Shown here: positions 55,041 to 64,000 of the stretch, in pieces | Layout: the number at the start of each line of letters is the position of its first letter | Numbering within the stretch: the stretch's first letter is position 1 | Assembly (NCBI RefSeq): GCF_026343945.1 | Contig: NZ_JAPKNJ010000001.1 | Span: 2,232,001 to 2,296,000, forward strand | DNA length: 64,000 nt | Reading direction: 5' to 3' | Source: Kaistia algarum | Lineage (GTDB): Bacteria > Pseudomonadota > Alphaproteobacteria > Rhizobiales > Kaistiaceae | Position numbers and translations under genes: made by a program | Notes under the pieces: model-generated | Seen by the model: the letters and a program-made list of their open reading frames with translations, nothing else | Database searches by the model: none | Told to the model about the DNA's origin: nothing

Positions 55041-56681
55041 TCAGTTTGTCGCCATGGATTGTTCGACCCCGAGTATGAAATCGACGCAGCGATCTCCCAG
55101 CATCATGGCCGGCGCGGTCGTGTTGCCGGCATTGATGTTGGGCACGGCAGAGAGATCCGAGACACGCAGATTGTCGATGCCACGCACCCTGAGCCGGGCG
55201 TCCAGGACCGCCATCGGGTCTCCATCAGCCCCCATGCGTGCCGTGCTGGCCGGGTGGTAATTGGTCTTGACGAAACGGCGACAATGTTCCGCCATGGCCT
55301 CGTCACTCAGATCCGGACCTGCCGGCGCAATCACCTTTTCGACGCGTTTGCCCAGCGGTCCCGACAGCAGAACATCGCGGAAGAAGCGCTGCCCCGCGAC
55401 CATGGTTGCCATATCGTCCGCGTGCTGGAGCAGGTGGGGAGAGACCAGCGGTGGGGCGGCCGGATCGGCGGAACGAAGCTGGACATATCCGCGTGACTTC
55501 GGCTTGGCGACGACCGTGGTGATGGTGACGCCGTAGGTATCGTCAAACACCTTCAGGAGGTCGCGATCGAGATAGACGATCGGAACGCAGAAGGCCTGAA
55601 TGGACGGCGGGGCGTCGCGATCGATGGGGTTGATGAAGGCGCCGGCCTCGAATCCCGTCGACAGGATTCGGCCGCTGCCGAACAGCTTGAAGTGCAAGCC
55701 ATTCATCAGCATCCGCCAGCCGACGCCCTGTCGATAATAGCCATAAGGGCCGTTGGCGACCGAGATGACCGGAACCTCCGGATGATCGATCAGATTTTGC
55801 CCGACGCCCGGCAGGTCTACCAAGGTCTGGATCCCGTGCGCCTCCAGATGCGCCGCCGGTCCGATGCCCGACAACATTAGCAATTTGGGCGTAACGAGAG
55901 CGCCCGCGCTGAGGACAATATCGCCCTTCGAGAATACCGTGTGCTCCTGTCGCTTCTCGTCGGTGTAGGTCACGCTGACGGCCCGGCCGTTTTCAACGTT
56001 GATGCGCGACACCGCGGCGCGCAAACGGACCGTCAGACGCTTATCGTTCTTGAGCGGTTCGATATAGGCGTAGGCGGCGCTCGACCGCTTTCCCGCCCGA
56101 TTCATGAATTGATAGAAGCCGACTCCGCGCTGCGCCGTCCCATTGAAATCCGGATTGAACGGTTCGCCCATTTCCTGGACGCTCTGCACGAACCACCGCG
56201 ACACGTCGTCGACATATCCGGGATCGGAGACCAGCAAAGGCCCGTCGCTGCCGTGGAACTCGTTGCTCAGCCGGTTGTTGCCTTCGATGCGGCGAAAATG
56301 CTTGAGGACGGTCGACCACCCCCAGGACGCACCCTCATTGTTGCCGCGAAGGATCTCTTCCCATTCATCATAGTCAGAGGGGCGGCCGCGCATATAGACC
56401 TGCGCGTTCACCGACGTGCCGCCGCCGAGAACGTTGCCCTGGGGGATATCATGGACCCGGTCATGCAGGTGCGGCTGCGGCACCGTGTGATGGTAGGTCA
56501 TATATTTGGAGCCATTGATCATCTTGAAGATGCCGGGCGGCATGTCGAGCAATGGATGGTGGTGCGAATATCCCGCCTCGAGCAGCAGGACCCGTCGATT
56601 GCCGTCCGTCACAAGCCGGGAGGCCGCAACGCATCCGGACGCCCCGCCCCCGATGACGATATGATCGAATGTCTCTGACAA
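55041..56681 (-). CDS. GMC-family FAD oxidoreductase (choline-dehydrogenase-like)
   Basis: Flavoprotein of 546 aa, the normal family length. The FAD motif is FDHIVIGGGASGCVAASRL at the N-terminus. GGGTSVNAQVYMRGRPSDYDEWE near 85 and SAGALVTPKLLMLSGIGP near 260 are the two GMC signatures. The catalytic histidine is in NYHPASTARMG near 475, and the C-terminal NINAGNTTAPAMMLGDRCVDFIL is intact. Oxidises an alcohol or polyol group; substrate unknown. Upstream an imperfect hairpin (56700-56726) is visible. Confidence 0.92.
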   Translation of the reverse strand: MSETFDHIVIGGGASGCVAASRLVTDGNRRVLLLEAGYSHHHPLLDMPPGIFKMINGSKYMTYHHTVPQPHLHDRVHDIPQGNVLGGGTSVNAQVYMRGRPSDYDEWEEILRGNNEGASWGWSTVLKHFRRIEGNNRLSNEFHGSDGPLLVSDPGYVDDVSRWFVQSVQEMGEPFNPDFNGTAQRGVGFYQFMNRAGKRSSAAYAYIEPLKNDKRLTVRLRAAVSRINVENGRAVSVTYTDEKRQEHTVFSKGDIVLSAGALVTPKLLMLSGIGPAAHLEAHGIQTLVDLPGVGQNLIDHPEVPVISVANGPYGYYRQGVGWRMLMNGLHFKLFGSGRILSTGFEAGAFINPIDRDAPPSIQAFCVPIVYLDRDLLKVFDDTYGVTITTVVAKPKSRGYVQLRSADPAAPPLVSPHLLQHADDMATMVAGQRFFRDVLLSGPLGKRVEKVIAPAGPDLSDEAMAEHCRRFVKTNYHPASTARMGADGDPMAVLDARLRVRGIDNLRVSDLSAVPNINAGNTTAPAMMLGDRCVDFILGVEQSMATN

Positions 56682-56981
56682 CGCACGCTCCCTTGGAATA
56701 AGCCTTCTATTTCATTGGAAGGGCTTCCGGAATCGCGTTGGCCCTTCGAAGCGCTCCCATACGGTCGTCACCTCGCCGCCGCCCGTTGGATCGCTGCTCC
56801 GATACTTGGTCGGACGGCGGGACGCGCCTGTCAATACGCCGGGCGCGCCTACATGGGGCACGATTCATGGCATTTTGTTCATCGGAGCGTGCATTGAAGT
56901 CCGCATCGCCGGTCGTCCGCGGGCATCTCCCCATGCCGAGCCCCGCGGGCGTCGGCAAAGCATGCCGTTCCCCCCACGCTA
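56682..56981. other. 300-bp gap between the GMC gene and the ABC permease gene
   Basis: No supported gene. Next to the GMC start an imperfect inverted repeat pairs AAGCCTTC (56700-56707) with GAAGGGCTT (56718-56726), with one bulged base. It could be a leader hairpin or operator. The rest shows nothing distinctive. Confidence 0.4.
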
Positions 56982-57983
56982 TCAGCTGAAGTAGCGCACT
57001 CGGATCGCGTCGATGGCGACCGCGATGAAGATCATGAAGCCGCCGATGATCCCGACATAGAAGGAAGGCACGGAGACGATGGCGAGGCCGACCTGGATCA
57101 CGGTGAGCAGCAATACGCCGCCCAAAACGCCGATGACGTTGCCCCTGCCGCCGAACACGCTGACGCCGCCGATGATCGGCGCGGCGATGGCATAGAGCAG
57201 GTAGCTCGAGCCCTGGTTCGAGGTGATCGCCATCTGCCAGGAGGCCAGCAGAAACCCGCCCACGCCGGCCAGGAACCCGGCCAGCGTATAGGTCATGATC
57301 TTGACGCTGTCGACGCGGATGCCGGCGGAGTTCGAGGCGACCGGGTTGCCGCCGACGGCATAGATCCGGCGGCCGAACACGGTCCGGCCGAGCAGGATGC
57401 CGACGCCGGCGAGGGCGACGATCAAGATGAAGGGCATGATCGGCCAGCCGCCGATCGTGGCTTGACCGATCCAGATATAGCCGTCCGAAAGATTGGTGAT
57501 CGTGCGGCCCTGCGTCAGGGCCAGCAGCGCGCCCTGCAGGATGATCATCATCGAGAGGGTCTGGATCAACGACACCATCTTCAGCTTGGTGATGCAGAGA
57601 CCGTTGAAGAAGCCGATCAGCGTCGCCACCGCCACGCCGAGCATGACGCCCGGAAACCAGGGCAGGCCCCAGTCGGAATAAGCCAAGGCGCCAATCGCCG
57701 ATGAGAAGCCGAGATTGGCGGGTAGCGACAGGTCGATCTCCGCGACCAACAGCGGCAGCGCGACGGCGAGCCCGAGAATCCCGAGCACGGTCGCCTGCAC
57801 CATGATGTTCTGCAGGTTGAAGACCGTAAAGAAGAACTGGTTGAACAGCCCGAAGATCGCGACAAGCGCGATCAGCCAGATCCAGACGACATTGTGCAGT
57901 ATCCAGCCAAGCGCGGACATCCCGCCACCTCGCGCGGTGGAGGAGGCATTGCTCTTGGCGGCGACGGTCATCGTGCGGCTCAT
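56982..57983 (-). CDS. Sugar ABC transporter permease (RbsC-like)
   Basis: Permease of 333 aa with a short polar N-terminus and about eight to ten membrane helices. LLVAEIDLSLPANLGFSS near 80 and GGVSVFGGRGNVIGVLGGVLL near 270 are the family elements. Last gene of the third ribose-type transporter, in the order binding protein, double-domain ATPase, permease. It starts 34 bp after the ATPase stop. Confidence 0.92.
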   Translation of the reverse strand: MSRTMTVAAKSNASSTARGGGMSALGWILHNVVWIWLIALVAIFGLFNQFFFTVFNLQNIMVQATVLGILGLAVALPLLVAEIDLSLPANLGFSSAIGALAYSDWGLPWFPGVMLGVAVATLIGFFNGLCITKLKMVSLIQTLSMMIILQGALLALTQGRTITNLSDGYIWIGQATIGGWPIMPFILIVALAGVGILLGRTVFGRRIYAVGGNPVASNSAGIRVDSVKIMTYTLAGFLAGVGGFLLASWQMAITSNQGSSYLLYAIAAPIIGGVSVFGGRGNVIGVLGGVLLLTVIQVGLAIVSVPSFYVGIIGGFMIFIAVAIDAIRVRYFS

Positions 57984-58017
57984 CTCTGCTCGCTATCCTC
58001 CCTGCTTCCGCGCCCCA

Positions 58018-59544
<1,527 letters not shown>

Positions 59545-59563
59545 CTCCTATCCGACAACGATC

Positions 59564-59584
59564 GGCCGCGGACACGCCGCGGCC
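59564..59584 (-). terminator. Hairpin between binding-protein and ATPase genes
   Basis: GGCCGCGG-ACACG-CCGCGGCC is a perfect 8-bp stem with a 5-nt loop, placed like the hairpins after the binding-protein genes at 4794-4830 and 49303-49327. No U-tract; likely an mRNA-stabilising or weakly attenuating element. Confidence 0.55.
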
Positions 59585-59636
59585 AAGCTTCAGGCGGCGC
59601 CGCACCTCATGGGTACGACGCCGCTTTCCTGTCCTG

Positions 59637-60719
59637 CTAGGTATAGGGGATCTTCCAGACGTTTTCCGCAATCGCGCCCCAATGGCGGGGATCGGCGGCG
59701 TTGCTGGCGTCGATGATGAAGGGCGGGATGATCAGCGTCGCGCCCGTCTTGCCTTGGACGATATCGCCCTTTTCCCAGAAATACTTGCTGTTGGTATAGG
59801 GGCCGATCGGCACGGCCTCGCCCTTCATCGCGTATTTGCCGAGCATCTCCACGGCGATCTCGCCATAGGCAATCGGGTCCTGCGAGACGCAGCTATCCAT
59901 ATAGCCTTCCTGGATCCACTTCAGCGCGACCGGCTCGCCATCGATATTGACGAAGATGACATGGCCTTCCTCGCCGACCTTCTTCCAGCGATCCTTCTGC
60001 TGCAGGGCCGTAACGATGCCGCGCGAGGGCGAGTCGGACGGAGCATGCACGGCGTCGAGATCCGGGAACTCCGAAAGCGTCGAGAGCGTCACGGCCAGCA
60101 TCTGGTCGAGCGCGCCTTCGGTCGGCCGCGCGAGATATTTGATTTCCGGATATTTGGCGAACTCGGCGTCCATGCCTTCCTTGCGCAGGCGCCAGGCGAC
60201 GCTCTGCAGCGCGCCGAAGCAGTTCAGCACGGTACCCTTCGGGCTGCCATGCTTCGCGATCAGCCGCTTGATGATCTCCTGCGCGGCCATCACGCCGCCC
60301 AGCTGGTTGTCGAAGCTCACGGTGATCGCCACATCGCCGCCATCGGCCGGCGTATCGATGATGCCGACGGGGATCTTCTTCTGGTTGTAGCGGCGGATGG
60401 CGCTGACGATGGCCTGGCTATCGATCGGATCGCTGATGATCGCGGAGGGATTGCTGAGCATCAGGCTCTGCCACTGCTCAAGCTGGCGCGTATTGTCGAA
60501 ATTGGCGTTCGTCGCCTGGAATTCCCAGGTGTTCGCCAGCACCGCCCGCTTCACGGCTTCTTCCTGGATGACGAAGAAGTAGTAGTCGAGGCTCTTGTTG
60601 CTATAGGGGACGAAGACACGATCCGCCGCGAAGGCGGAGCCCCCCAGCATCGTACCCACGCCGATCGCCGCTCCCGCCTTCATCAGGCTGCGGCGGCTCA
60701 GATTGTTTATGTCCGTCAC
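59637..60719 (-). CDS. Sugar ABC transporter substrate-binding protein with Tat-type signal
   Basis: Periplasmic binding protein of 360 aa. The GTG at 60719 is the start because GGGAGGATCAA precedes it; a longer frame to 60929 has no ribosome site. The N-terminus has NLSRRSLMKAG followed by a hydrophobic stretch ending SAFA, a twin-arginine (Tat) pattern uncommon for this class. Mature features are SLDYYFFVIQEEAVKRA, AIISDPIDSQAIVSAIRRYN, IPVGIIDTPADGG and FDNQLGGVMAAQ. The RpiR-type operator candidate at 60769-60783 precedes it. Confidence 0.9.
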   Translation of the reverse strand: MTDINNLSRRSLMKAGAAIGVGTMLGGSAFAADRVFVPYSNKSLDYYFFVIQEEAVKRAVLANTWEFQATNANFDNTRQLEQWQSLMLSNPSAIISDPIDSQAIVSAIRRYNQKKIPVGIIDTPADGGDVAITVSFDNQLGGVMAAQEIIKRLIAKHGSPKGTVLNCFGALQSVAWRLRKEGMDAEFAKYPEIKYLARPTEGALDQMLAVTLSTLSEFPDLDAVHAPSDSPSRGIVTALQQKDRWKKVGEEGHVIFVNIDGEPVALKWIQEGYMDSCVSQDPIAYGEIAVEMLGKYAMKGEAVPIGPYTNSKYFWEKGDIVQGKTGATLIIPPFIIDASNAADPRHWGAIAENVWKIPYT

Positions 60720-60768
60720 TTGATCCTCCCATTCCCATTCGGCCTCCTGTCCCTGCCGAATAGAGTTA

Positions 60769-60783
60769 TCTAGTTTCACTACA
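60769..60783. promoter_or_regulatory. Putative RpiR-family operator before the binding-protein gene
   Basis: TCTAGT-TTC-ACTACA is a 15-bp near-palindrome (one mismatched pair). On the minus strand it reads TGTAGTGAAACTAGA, close to the known HexR/RpiR-type form TGTAGT-N3-ACTACA. It lies 50 bp before the binding-protein start, in the promoter zone. A partial copy (GTTTCACTACATT) recurs at 60969-60981. Confidence 0.55.
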
Positions 60784-60874
60784 TTGGCGTGGGTGTCAAT
60801 GGCATCCCGTCGAGAAGGCAACAAAGTCTCGGCATTGGTCATCAGGGCTTGTAAGATGCCTAAGTCGTTCGAAT

Positions 60875-60893
60875 TACGTGGATTTTCCACGTA
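60875..60893. promoter_or_regulatory. Inverted repeat between rpiA and the transporter operon
   Basis: TACGTGGA-TTT-TCCACGTA is a perfect 8-bp inverted repeat with a 3-bp spacer, midway between the rpiA stop (60961) and the binding-protein start (60719). No U-tract on either strand, so an operator is more likely than a terminator. Binding protein unknown. Confidence 0.5.
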
Positions 60894-60960
60894 GTAGGGC
60901 CGGCGGTGCGCCTGTTGCGCGAGCACCACCGACCGTTCATTCGCAACAGGTAGATTGCGG

Positions 60961-61683
60961 CTATGTGTGTTTCACTACATTACGCAACGCGACATAGGAC
61001 GTGCCGTCGAGGCAGCCGACGACCATCCCCTGGGACTCCCGTGTGAACAGTCCGTTCTCGACCACGCCTGGTATACGGTTCAGCTCCAGCTCCAGCCGTT
61101 CGGGATCAGGAATGGTGCCGCAACGGCAGTCGAGGATGAAATTGCCGCTGTCGGTCACGACCGGCTGGTCGTCGCGCATCCGACGCGCGATCGTCGCCTC
61201 TGGGATGCCGTGTTCGGCGAGCAGCCGGCTGACCATCCGCTCGGTCTGCTTCCAGGCGAATTGCACCACCTCGACCGGCAGGGGAAACGCGCCGAGCTGA
61301 TCGACGATCTTCGTCTCGTCGCAGATCGTGATCATGCGGCGCGACGCATGCGCGATGATCTTCTCCCAGAGCAGGCACGCGCCGCCGCCCTTGATCATTC
61401 GGAAGCTGCGGTCGATCTCGTCCGGGCCGTCGATCGTCAGGTCAAGTTCGCCGATATCGTTCGGGTCGGCGATGCGGATGCCGACATCACGGGCAACGTC
61501 ATTCGTCGCCCGCGACGTCGTGGTGCAGGTGACGCGAAGGCCGGCGGCGACATGCTTGCCGAGTTCGCGGACAAAGAAATGCGACGTCGTGCCGGAGCCG
61601 AGGCCGAGCTTCATGCCGTCGCGCACGAATTCCTCGATTACGCGTCGCCCGGCGACCTTCTTGGCTTCATCTTGCGCAGTCAT
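60961..61683 (-). CDS. rpiA: Ribose-5-phosphate isomerase A
   Basis: Isomerase of 240 aa interconverting ribose 5-phosphate and ribulose 5-phosphate. The phosphate-binding GLGSGTTSHFFVREL is near residue 32. DLTIDGPDEIDRSF near 85 holds the catalytic aspartates, and GGGACLLWEKIIA follows. Length is normal. It sits between an RpiR-type regulator gene (48 bp upstream) and a sugar transporter operon, suggesting a pentose pathway copy. Confidence 0.94.
   Translation of the reverse strand: MTAQDEAKKVAGRRVIEEFVRDGMKLGLGSGTTSHFFVRELGKHVAAGLRVTCTTTSRATNDVARDVGIRIADPNDIGELDLTIDGPDEIDRSFRMIKGGGACLLWEKIIAHASRRMITICDETKIVDQLGAFPLPVEVVQFAWKQTERMVSRLLAEHGIPEATIARRMRDDQPVVTDSGNFILDCRCGTIPDPERLELELNRIPGVVENGLFTRESQGMVVGCLDGTSYVALRNVVKHT
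60969..60981. repeat. Direct copy of the 60773-60785 sequence inside the end of rpiA
   Basis: GTTTCACTACATT is identical to bases 60773-60785. It overlaps the last codons of rpiA. Its left arm does not complete the palindrome, so it may be a half-site for the RpiR regulator or a chance repeat. Confidence 0.3.
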
Positions 61684-61730
61684 CTTTGTCCTTGGGGTCC
61701 AATGATCGGGACGGTGGAGTCGTGGAAGGC

Positions 61731-62573
61731 TCAGATCTTGTCCGTCTGCCAGGAATCGAGCGCCGGAAGCTGGTCCGGGAATTCGCTGCCGCTGGTGACG
61801 GCGATCGAGGTCACCAGCATGTTGATCACGAGGTGGTGGTTGAGCCGCGAGGCGAGCGGCGTCAGCAGTTCGGTGCGGTCGTAAGGCGTCACGGCGATCA
61901 GCACGTCCGAAACGCTGGCGAGCGGGCTATCGGCGGCCGTGACCGAAACCACTCTTGCCCCGCCGGCGCGGCAAGCGATCGCCATTTCGACCATCTGCTT
62001 GGTATGGCCCGATTGCGAGAAGATCAGCGCGACCTCGTTCGGCCGCGATGTCTCCGCATGCATCCATTGCTTCTTGCGCCCGACGAGCGCGGCGCAACGC
62101 AGGCCCAGCCGCTGGAATTTGTGTTCGGCGTCGATGGCGGTCACTTCGGAAATGCCGGTGGCGTAAATGCCGATCCAACTCGCCGCCTGCAGCAGGCGGG
62201 CACCTTCCTCGAGTTGCCGCGGGATCAAATCCTCCAGCGCGCGCTGGATCGCGGCCAGGGAGTTGCGTGCCGTCTTGCGGACGATGTTCTCGATCGAATC
62301 GTCGGGAACGATCTGCTCATAGGCGAATGGCGCGGAGGGGACGAGGCTCTGCGCCAGATGCAGCTTGAAGTCCTGGTAGCCCTCATAGCCGAAGCGCCGG
62401 CAGAACCGCATGACCGTCGGGTCGCTGACCTCGCATTCCTGCGATAGCCGCGCCATGCTCATATGGATGACCTTGCCGGGATGAGACTTGACGAAGCTGC
62501 ACAGCCGCTGCTCGGCCGGACCCATCCGGTCGTTCTCTTGAAGGATGCGCTGCAGCAGGCTGTTCGTCGACAT
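61731..62573 (-). CDS. MurR/RpiR-family transcriptional regulator
   Basis: Regulator of 280 aa from the ATG at 62573; a longer frame to 62954 reads into the phosphatase gene and is spurious. The N-terminal helix-turn-helix of the RpiR type is HMSMARLSQECEVSDPTVMRFCRRFGYEGYQDFKLHL. A SIS domain follows from about 115 (SWIGIYATGISEVTAID, LIFSQSGHTKQMVEMA) and would bind a phosphosugar. The phosphatase and FGGY kinase genes are immediately upstream on the same strand. Probable controller of the whole transporter/pentose unit. Confidence 0.93.
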   Translation of the reverse strand: MSTNSLLQRILQENDRMGPAEQRLCSFVKSHPGKVIHMSMARLSQECEVSDPTVMRFCRRFGYEGYQDFKLHLAQSLVPSAPFAYEQIVPDDSIENIVRKTARNSLAAIQRALEDLIPRQLEEGARLLQAASWIGIYATGISEVTAIDAEHKFQRLGLRCAALVGRKKQWMHAETSRPNEVALIFSQSGHTKQMVEMAIACRAGGARVVSVTAADSPLASVSDVLIAVTPYDRTELLTPLASRLNHHLVINMLVTSIAVTSGSEFPDQLPALDSWQTDKI

Positions 62574-62574
62574 G

Positions 62575-63276
62575 TCAGGGGTCCGCCGGTCGATAGGCCA
62601 GGAGATCGAGTAGCCGGGTGATACGCTGGCCGCGCGACGTCTCGACGAGCGGACCCCCGCCCCAGGGCACGACGAAGAACGGCGCGTCGGCGGCTTCCGC
62701 GGTCGCCGCGTCGACAGCCGTATCACCCACATAGGCGAAGGCGCCGCCCGGCAGCCCCATGAGCCGCGCCACCGCCAGCAGATGCCCTGGATCCGGCTTG
62801 CAGGCAGGGACCGCGTCGGCACCGAGCACGGCCTCGAACAGCGGTCCGATACCGAGGAGGTCAAGAATGCGCAGGGTAAGGGCGTGCGGCTTGTTCGTGC
62901 AAATGCCGAGCCGGAATCCCGCCTGCCTGAGCCGGTCGAGATCGGTACGGACATCGCTATAGAAGCGTGTCAGGCTGACCGGCGCCTCGTCATAATTGCG
63001 CAGATAGCCGGCGAGCGCGTCGTCGATCGTTGCCGTGTCGCTCGGCAGCCTCAATTCGACGAACATGTCGAGAAGCAGGCGGCGAGGGCCATTGCCGATG
63101 AAGCGTTCAATAAATGCCGCCTCCTGTACCGGCCAGCCTTGAGCGCGCAGATAGCCATTCACCGCGGCGGCGATATCGGGCGCGCTGTCGATCAGGGTAC
63201 CGTCGAGATCGAAGATCAGCGCTTGATAGGCCGGCGTTGGGGTCGCCATGAACTCGGTCTCCCTGGTCGCGCTCAT
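62575..63276 (-). CDS. HAD-family phosphatase (phosphoglycolate-phosphatase-like)
   Basis: Haloacid dehalogenase hydrolase, 233 aa. Motif I is IFDLDGTLIDSAPDI near residue 20. Motif II is GICTNKPHA near 125, motif III the lysine in ACKPDPGHLL near 158, and motif IV YVGDTAVDAATAEAA near 178. The ATG at 63276 overlaps the kinase stop (ATGA) and is preferred; ATG 63249 with AGGGAG upstream is an alternative. In this operon it may remove phosphate from a sugar-phosphate side product. Confidence 0.9.
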   Translation of the reverse strand: MSATRETEFMATPTPAYQALIFDLDGTLIDSAPDIAAAVNGYLRAQGWPVQEAAFIERFIGNGPRRLLLDMFVELRLPSDTATIDDALAGYLRNYDEAPVSLTRFYSDVRTDLDRLRQAGFRLGICTNKPHALTLRILDLLGIGPLFEAVLGADAVPACKPDPGHLLAVARLMGLPGGAFAYVGDTAVDAATAEAADAPFFVVPWGGGPLVETSRGQRITRLLDLLAYRPADP

Positions 63277-64000
63277 GGGTCGAGCGCCGCTTCGGAGATC
63301 GTCGCGAAACTCTGCGACAGCGCCGGATAGAGCGAGTGGAAGATCTCGAATGCGCCGCGCAGGACTTGCCCGGCGGCCTTGTCCGGCGTCTGCCGCGTCA
63401 ACGGGCGGCAGAGCGCGGCGGCCGTATGCGTGTCGGGCCAGATGCCAGTGCCGACGCCAGCGACCAGCGCCGCGCCAAAAGCTCCGCCCTCAGCCGCGCC
63501 CTCCGTCGTGACAACCTCGCAGTCGAACAGATCGGCTTGCATTTGCCGCCAGAGTTCGGAGCGCGCGCCACCGCCTGAGGCCTTGATCACCGTGTGGCCG
63601 GTCCCGGTCCGCTTCATCAGGGCGTAAATGTCATAGAGCGCATAGGTCACGCCCTCCATGACGCTGCGCGCCAGGTCGCCAGCGTCATGGCGGGCCGTCA
63701 GGCCGATGAACGCGCCACGCGCCAGAGGGTCCGGATGCGGGCAGCGCTCGCCATAGAGATAGGGCAGGAAGAACAGCCCGCGCGATCCCGCCGGGCTTTG
63801 CGAGGCACGTTCAACGATCTCGTCGAAGGAAAGCTCATCCGCCGCCGGCCCGAAAGCGCCCATCACGCCGCGGAACCAGGCCATCGCGCCGCCGGCATTG
63901 AGCGAGACGCCCATGCAATGCCAGGCTTCCGGCGCGACATTGCAGAAGATCTGGAGGCGGCCGTCCGGATTGTCTTCCGGGGCCGTGAGCGCACCAGCGA
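63273..64000 (-). CDS. FGGY-family carbohydrate kinase, xylulokinase-like (N-terminus outside window)
   Basis: C-terminal part of a sugar kinase, about 242 residues visible, open to the window edge. GLFFLPYLYGERCPHPDPLARGAFIGLTARHD and VIKASGGGARSELWRQMQADLF are the FGGY C-terminal elements, the latter binding ATP. CMGVSLNAGGAMAWFRG resembles xylulokinases. With the downstream HAD, RpiR, RpiA and transporter genes it suggests uptake and phosphorylation of a pentulose or pentitol-derived ketose. Confidence 0.88.
   Translation of the reverse strand, partial: AGALTAPEDNPDGRLQIFCNVAPEAWHCMGVSLNAGGAMAWFRGVMGAFGPAADELSFDEIVERASQSPAGSRGLFFLPYLYGERCPHPDPLARGAFIGLTARHDAGDLARSVMEGVTYALYDIYALMKRTGTGHTVIKASGGGARSELWRQMQADLFDCEVVTTEGAAEGGAFGAALVAGVGTGIWPDTHTAAALCRPLTRQTPDKAAGQVLRGAFEIFHSLYPALSQSFATISEAALDP

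Overview
The window is GC-rich, densely packed bacterial DNA, most consistent with an alphaproteobacterium of the Hyphomicrobiales (Rhizobiales) type. The reasons are the many ribose-type and BMP-type ABC uptake systems, the glnK-amtB pair near ftsK, lolA and xthA, the UbiH-type hydroxylase beside tesB, and the codon use. I cannot name the species.

Layout. (1) 1-3.5 kb: the end of a TRAP-type solute-binding protein gene, then a membrane GGDEF-EAL protein. (2) 3.7-14.1 kb: a sugar ABC transporter, transketolase, a HutC-type GntR regulator, a DeoC-type aldolase, an ALDH16-like double aldehyde dehydrogenase and a ketose 3-epimerase. Two near-identical palindromes suggest one GntR regulon; no sugar kinase is encoded there. 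(3) 14.2-23.3 kb: a BMP-family ABC importer with a TatD-type hydrolase, divergent from an N-carbamoyl-D-amino-acid hydrolase, an XRE-cupin regulator and an adenine-deaminase-like amidohydrolase. Two related palindromes lie in the shared control region. (4) 23.3-26.3 kb: a secreted DUF1254/DUF1214 protein with a divergent AraC regulator, a strong terminator and tRNA-Gly(GCC). (5) 26.8-41.4 kb: a housekeeping block with ProX-type deacylase, CnoX, LonSB protein, Trm112, UbiH-type hydroxylase, TesB, GlnK, AmtB, DapC-like aminotransferase, FtsK, LolA, ExoIII and small secreted or unknown proteins. (6) 41.5-43.8 kb: an acyl-CoA desaturase with a cobalamin riboswitch upstream on the same strand, a truncated GMC oxidoreductase remnant and an SDR. 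(7) 43.9-54.2 kb: a tagatose-type island with a GatZ/KbaZ-like protein, PfkB kinase, LacI regulator, ABC transporter, SorC regulator, LacD/YihT-like class I aldolase and a ROK kinase fused to a P-loop kinase. (8) 54.3-64 kb: an SDR and an intact GMC oxidoreductase, a third ribose-type ABC transporter, RpiA, an RpiR regulator, a HAD phosphatase and a partial FGGY (xylulokinase-like) kinase.

How it fits together. The accessory regions are separate import-and-degrade modules, each with its own local regulator and usually a recognisable palindrome nearby. They feed the pentose phosphate pathway or glycolysis. The least ordinary parts are the ROK/P-loop kinase fusion beside the class I aldolase, the carbamoylase/Ade-like/TatD/BMP module, the kinase-less DeoC-ALDH16-epimerase module, and the cobalamin riboswitch placed in front of a desaturase. 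Functional statements rest on motifs and gene context read by eye; no database search was run.
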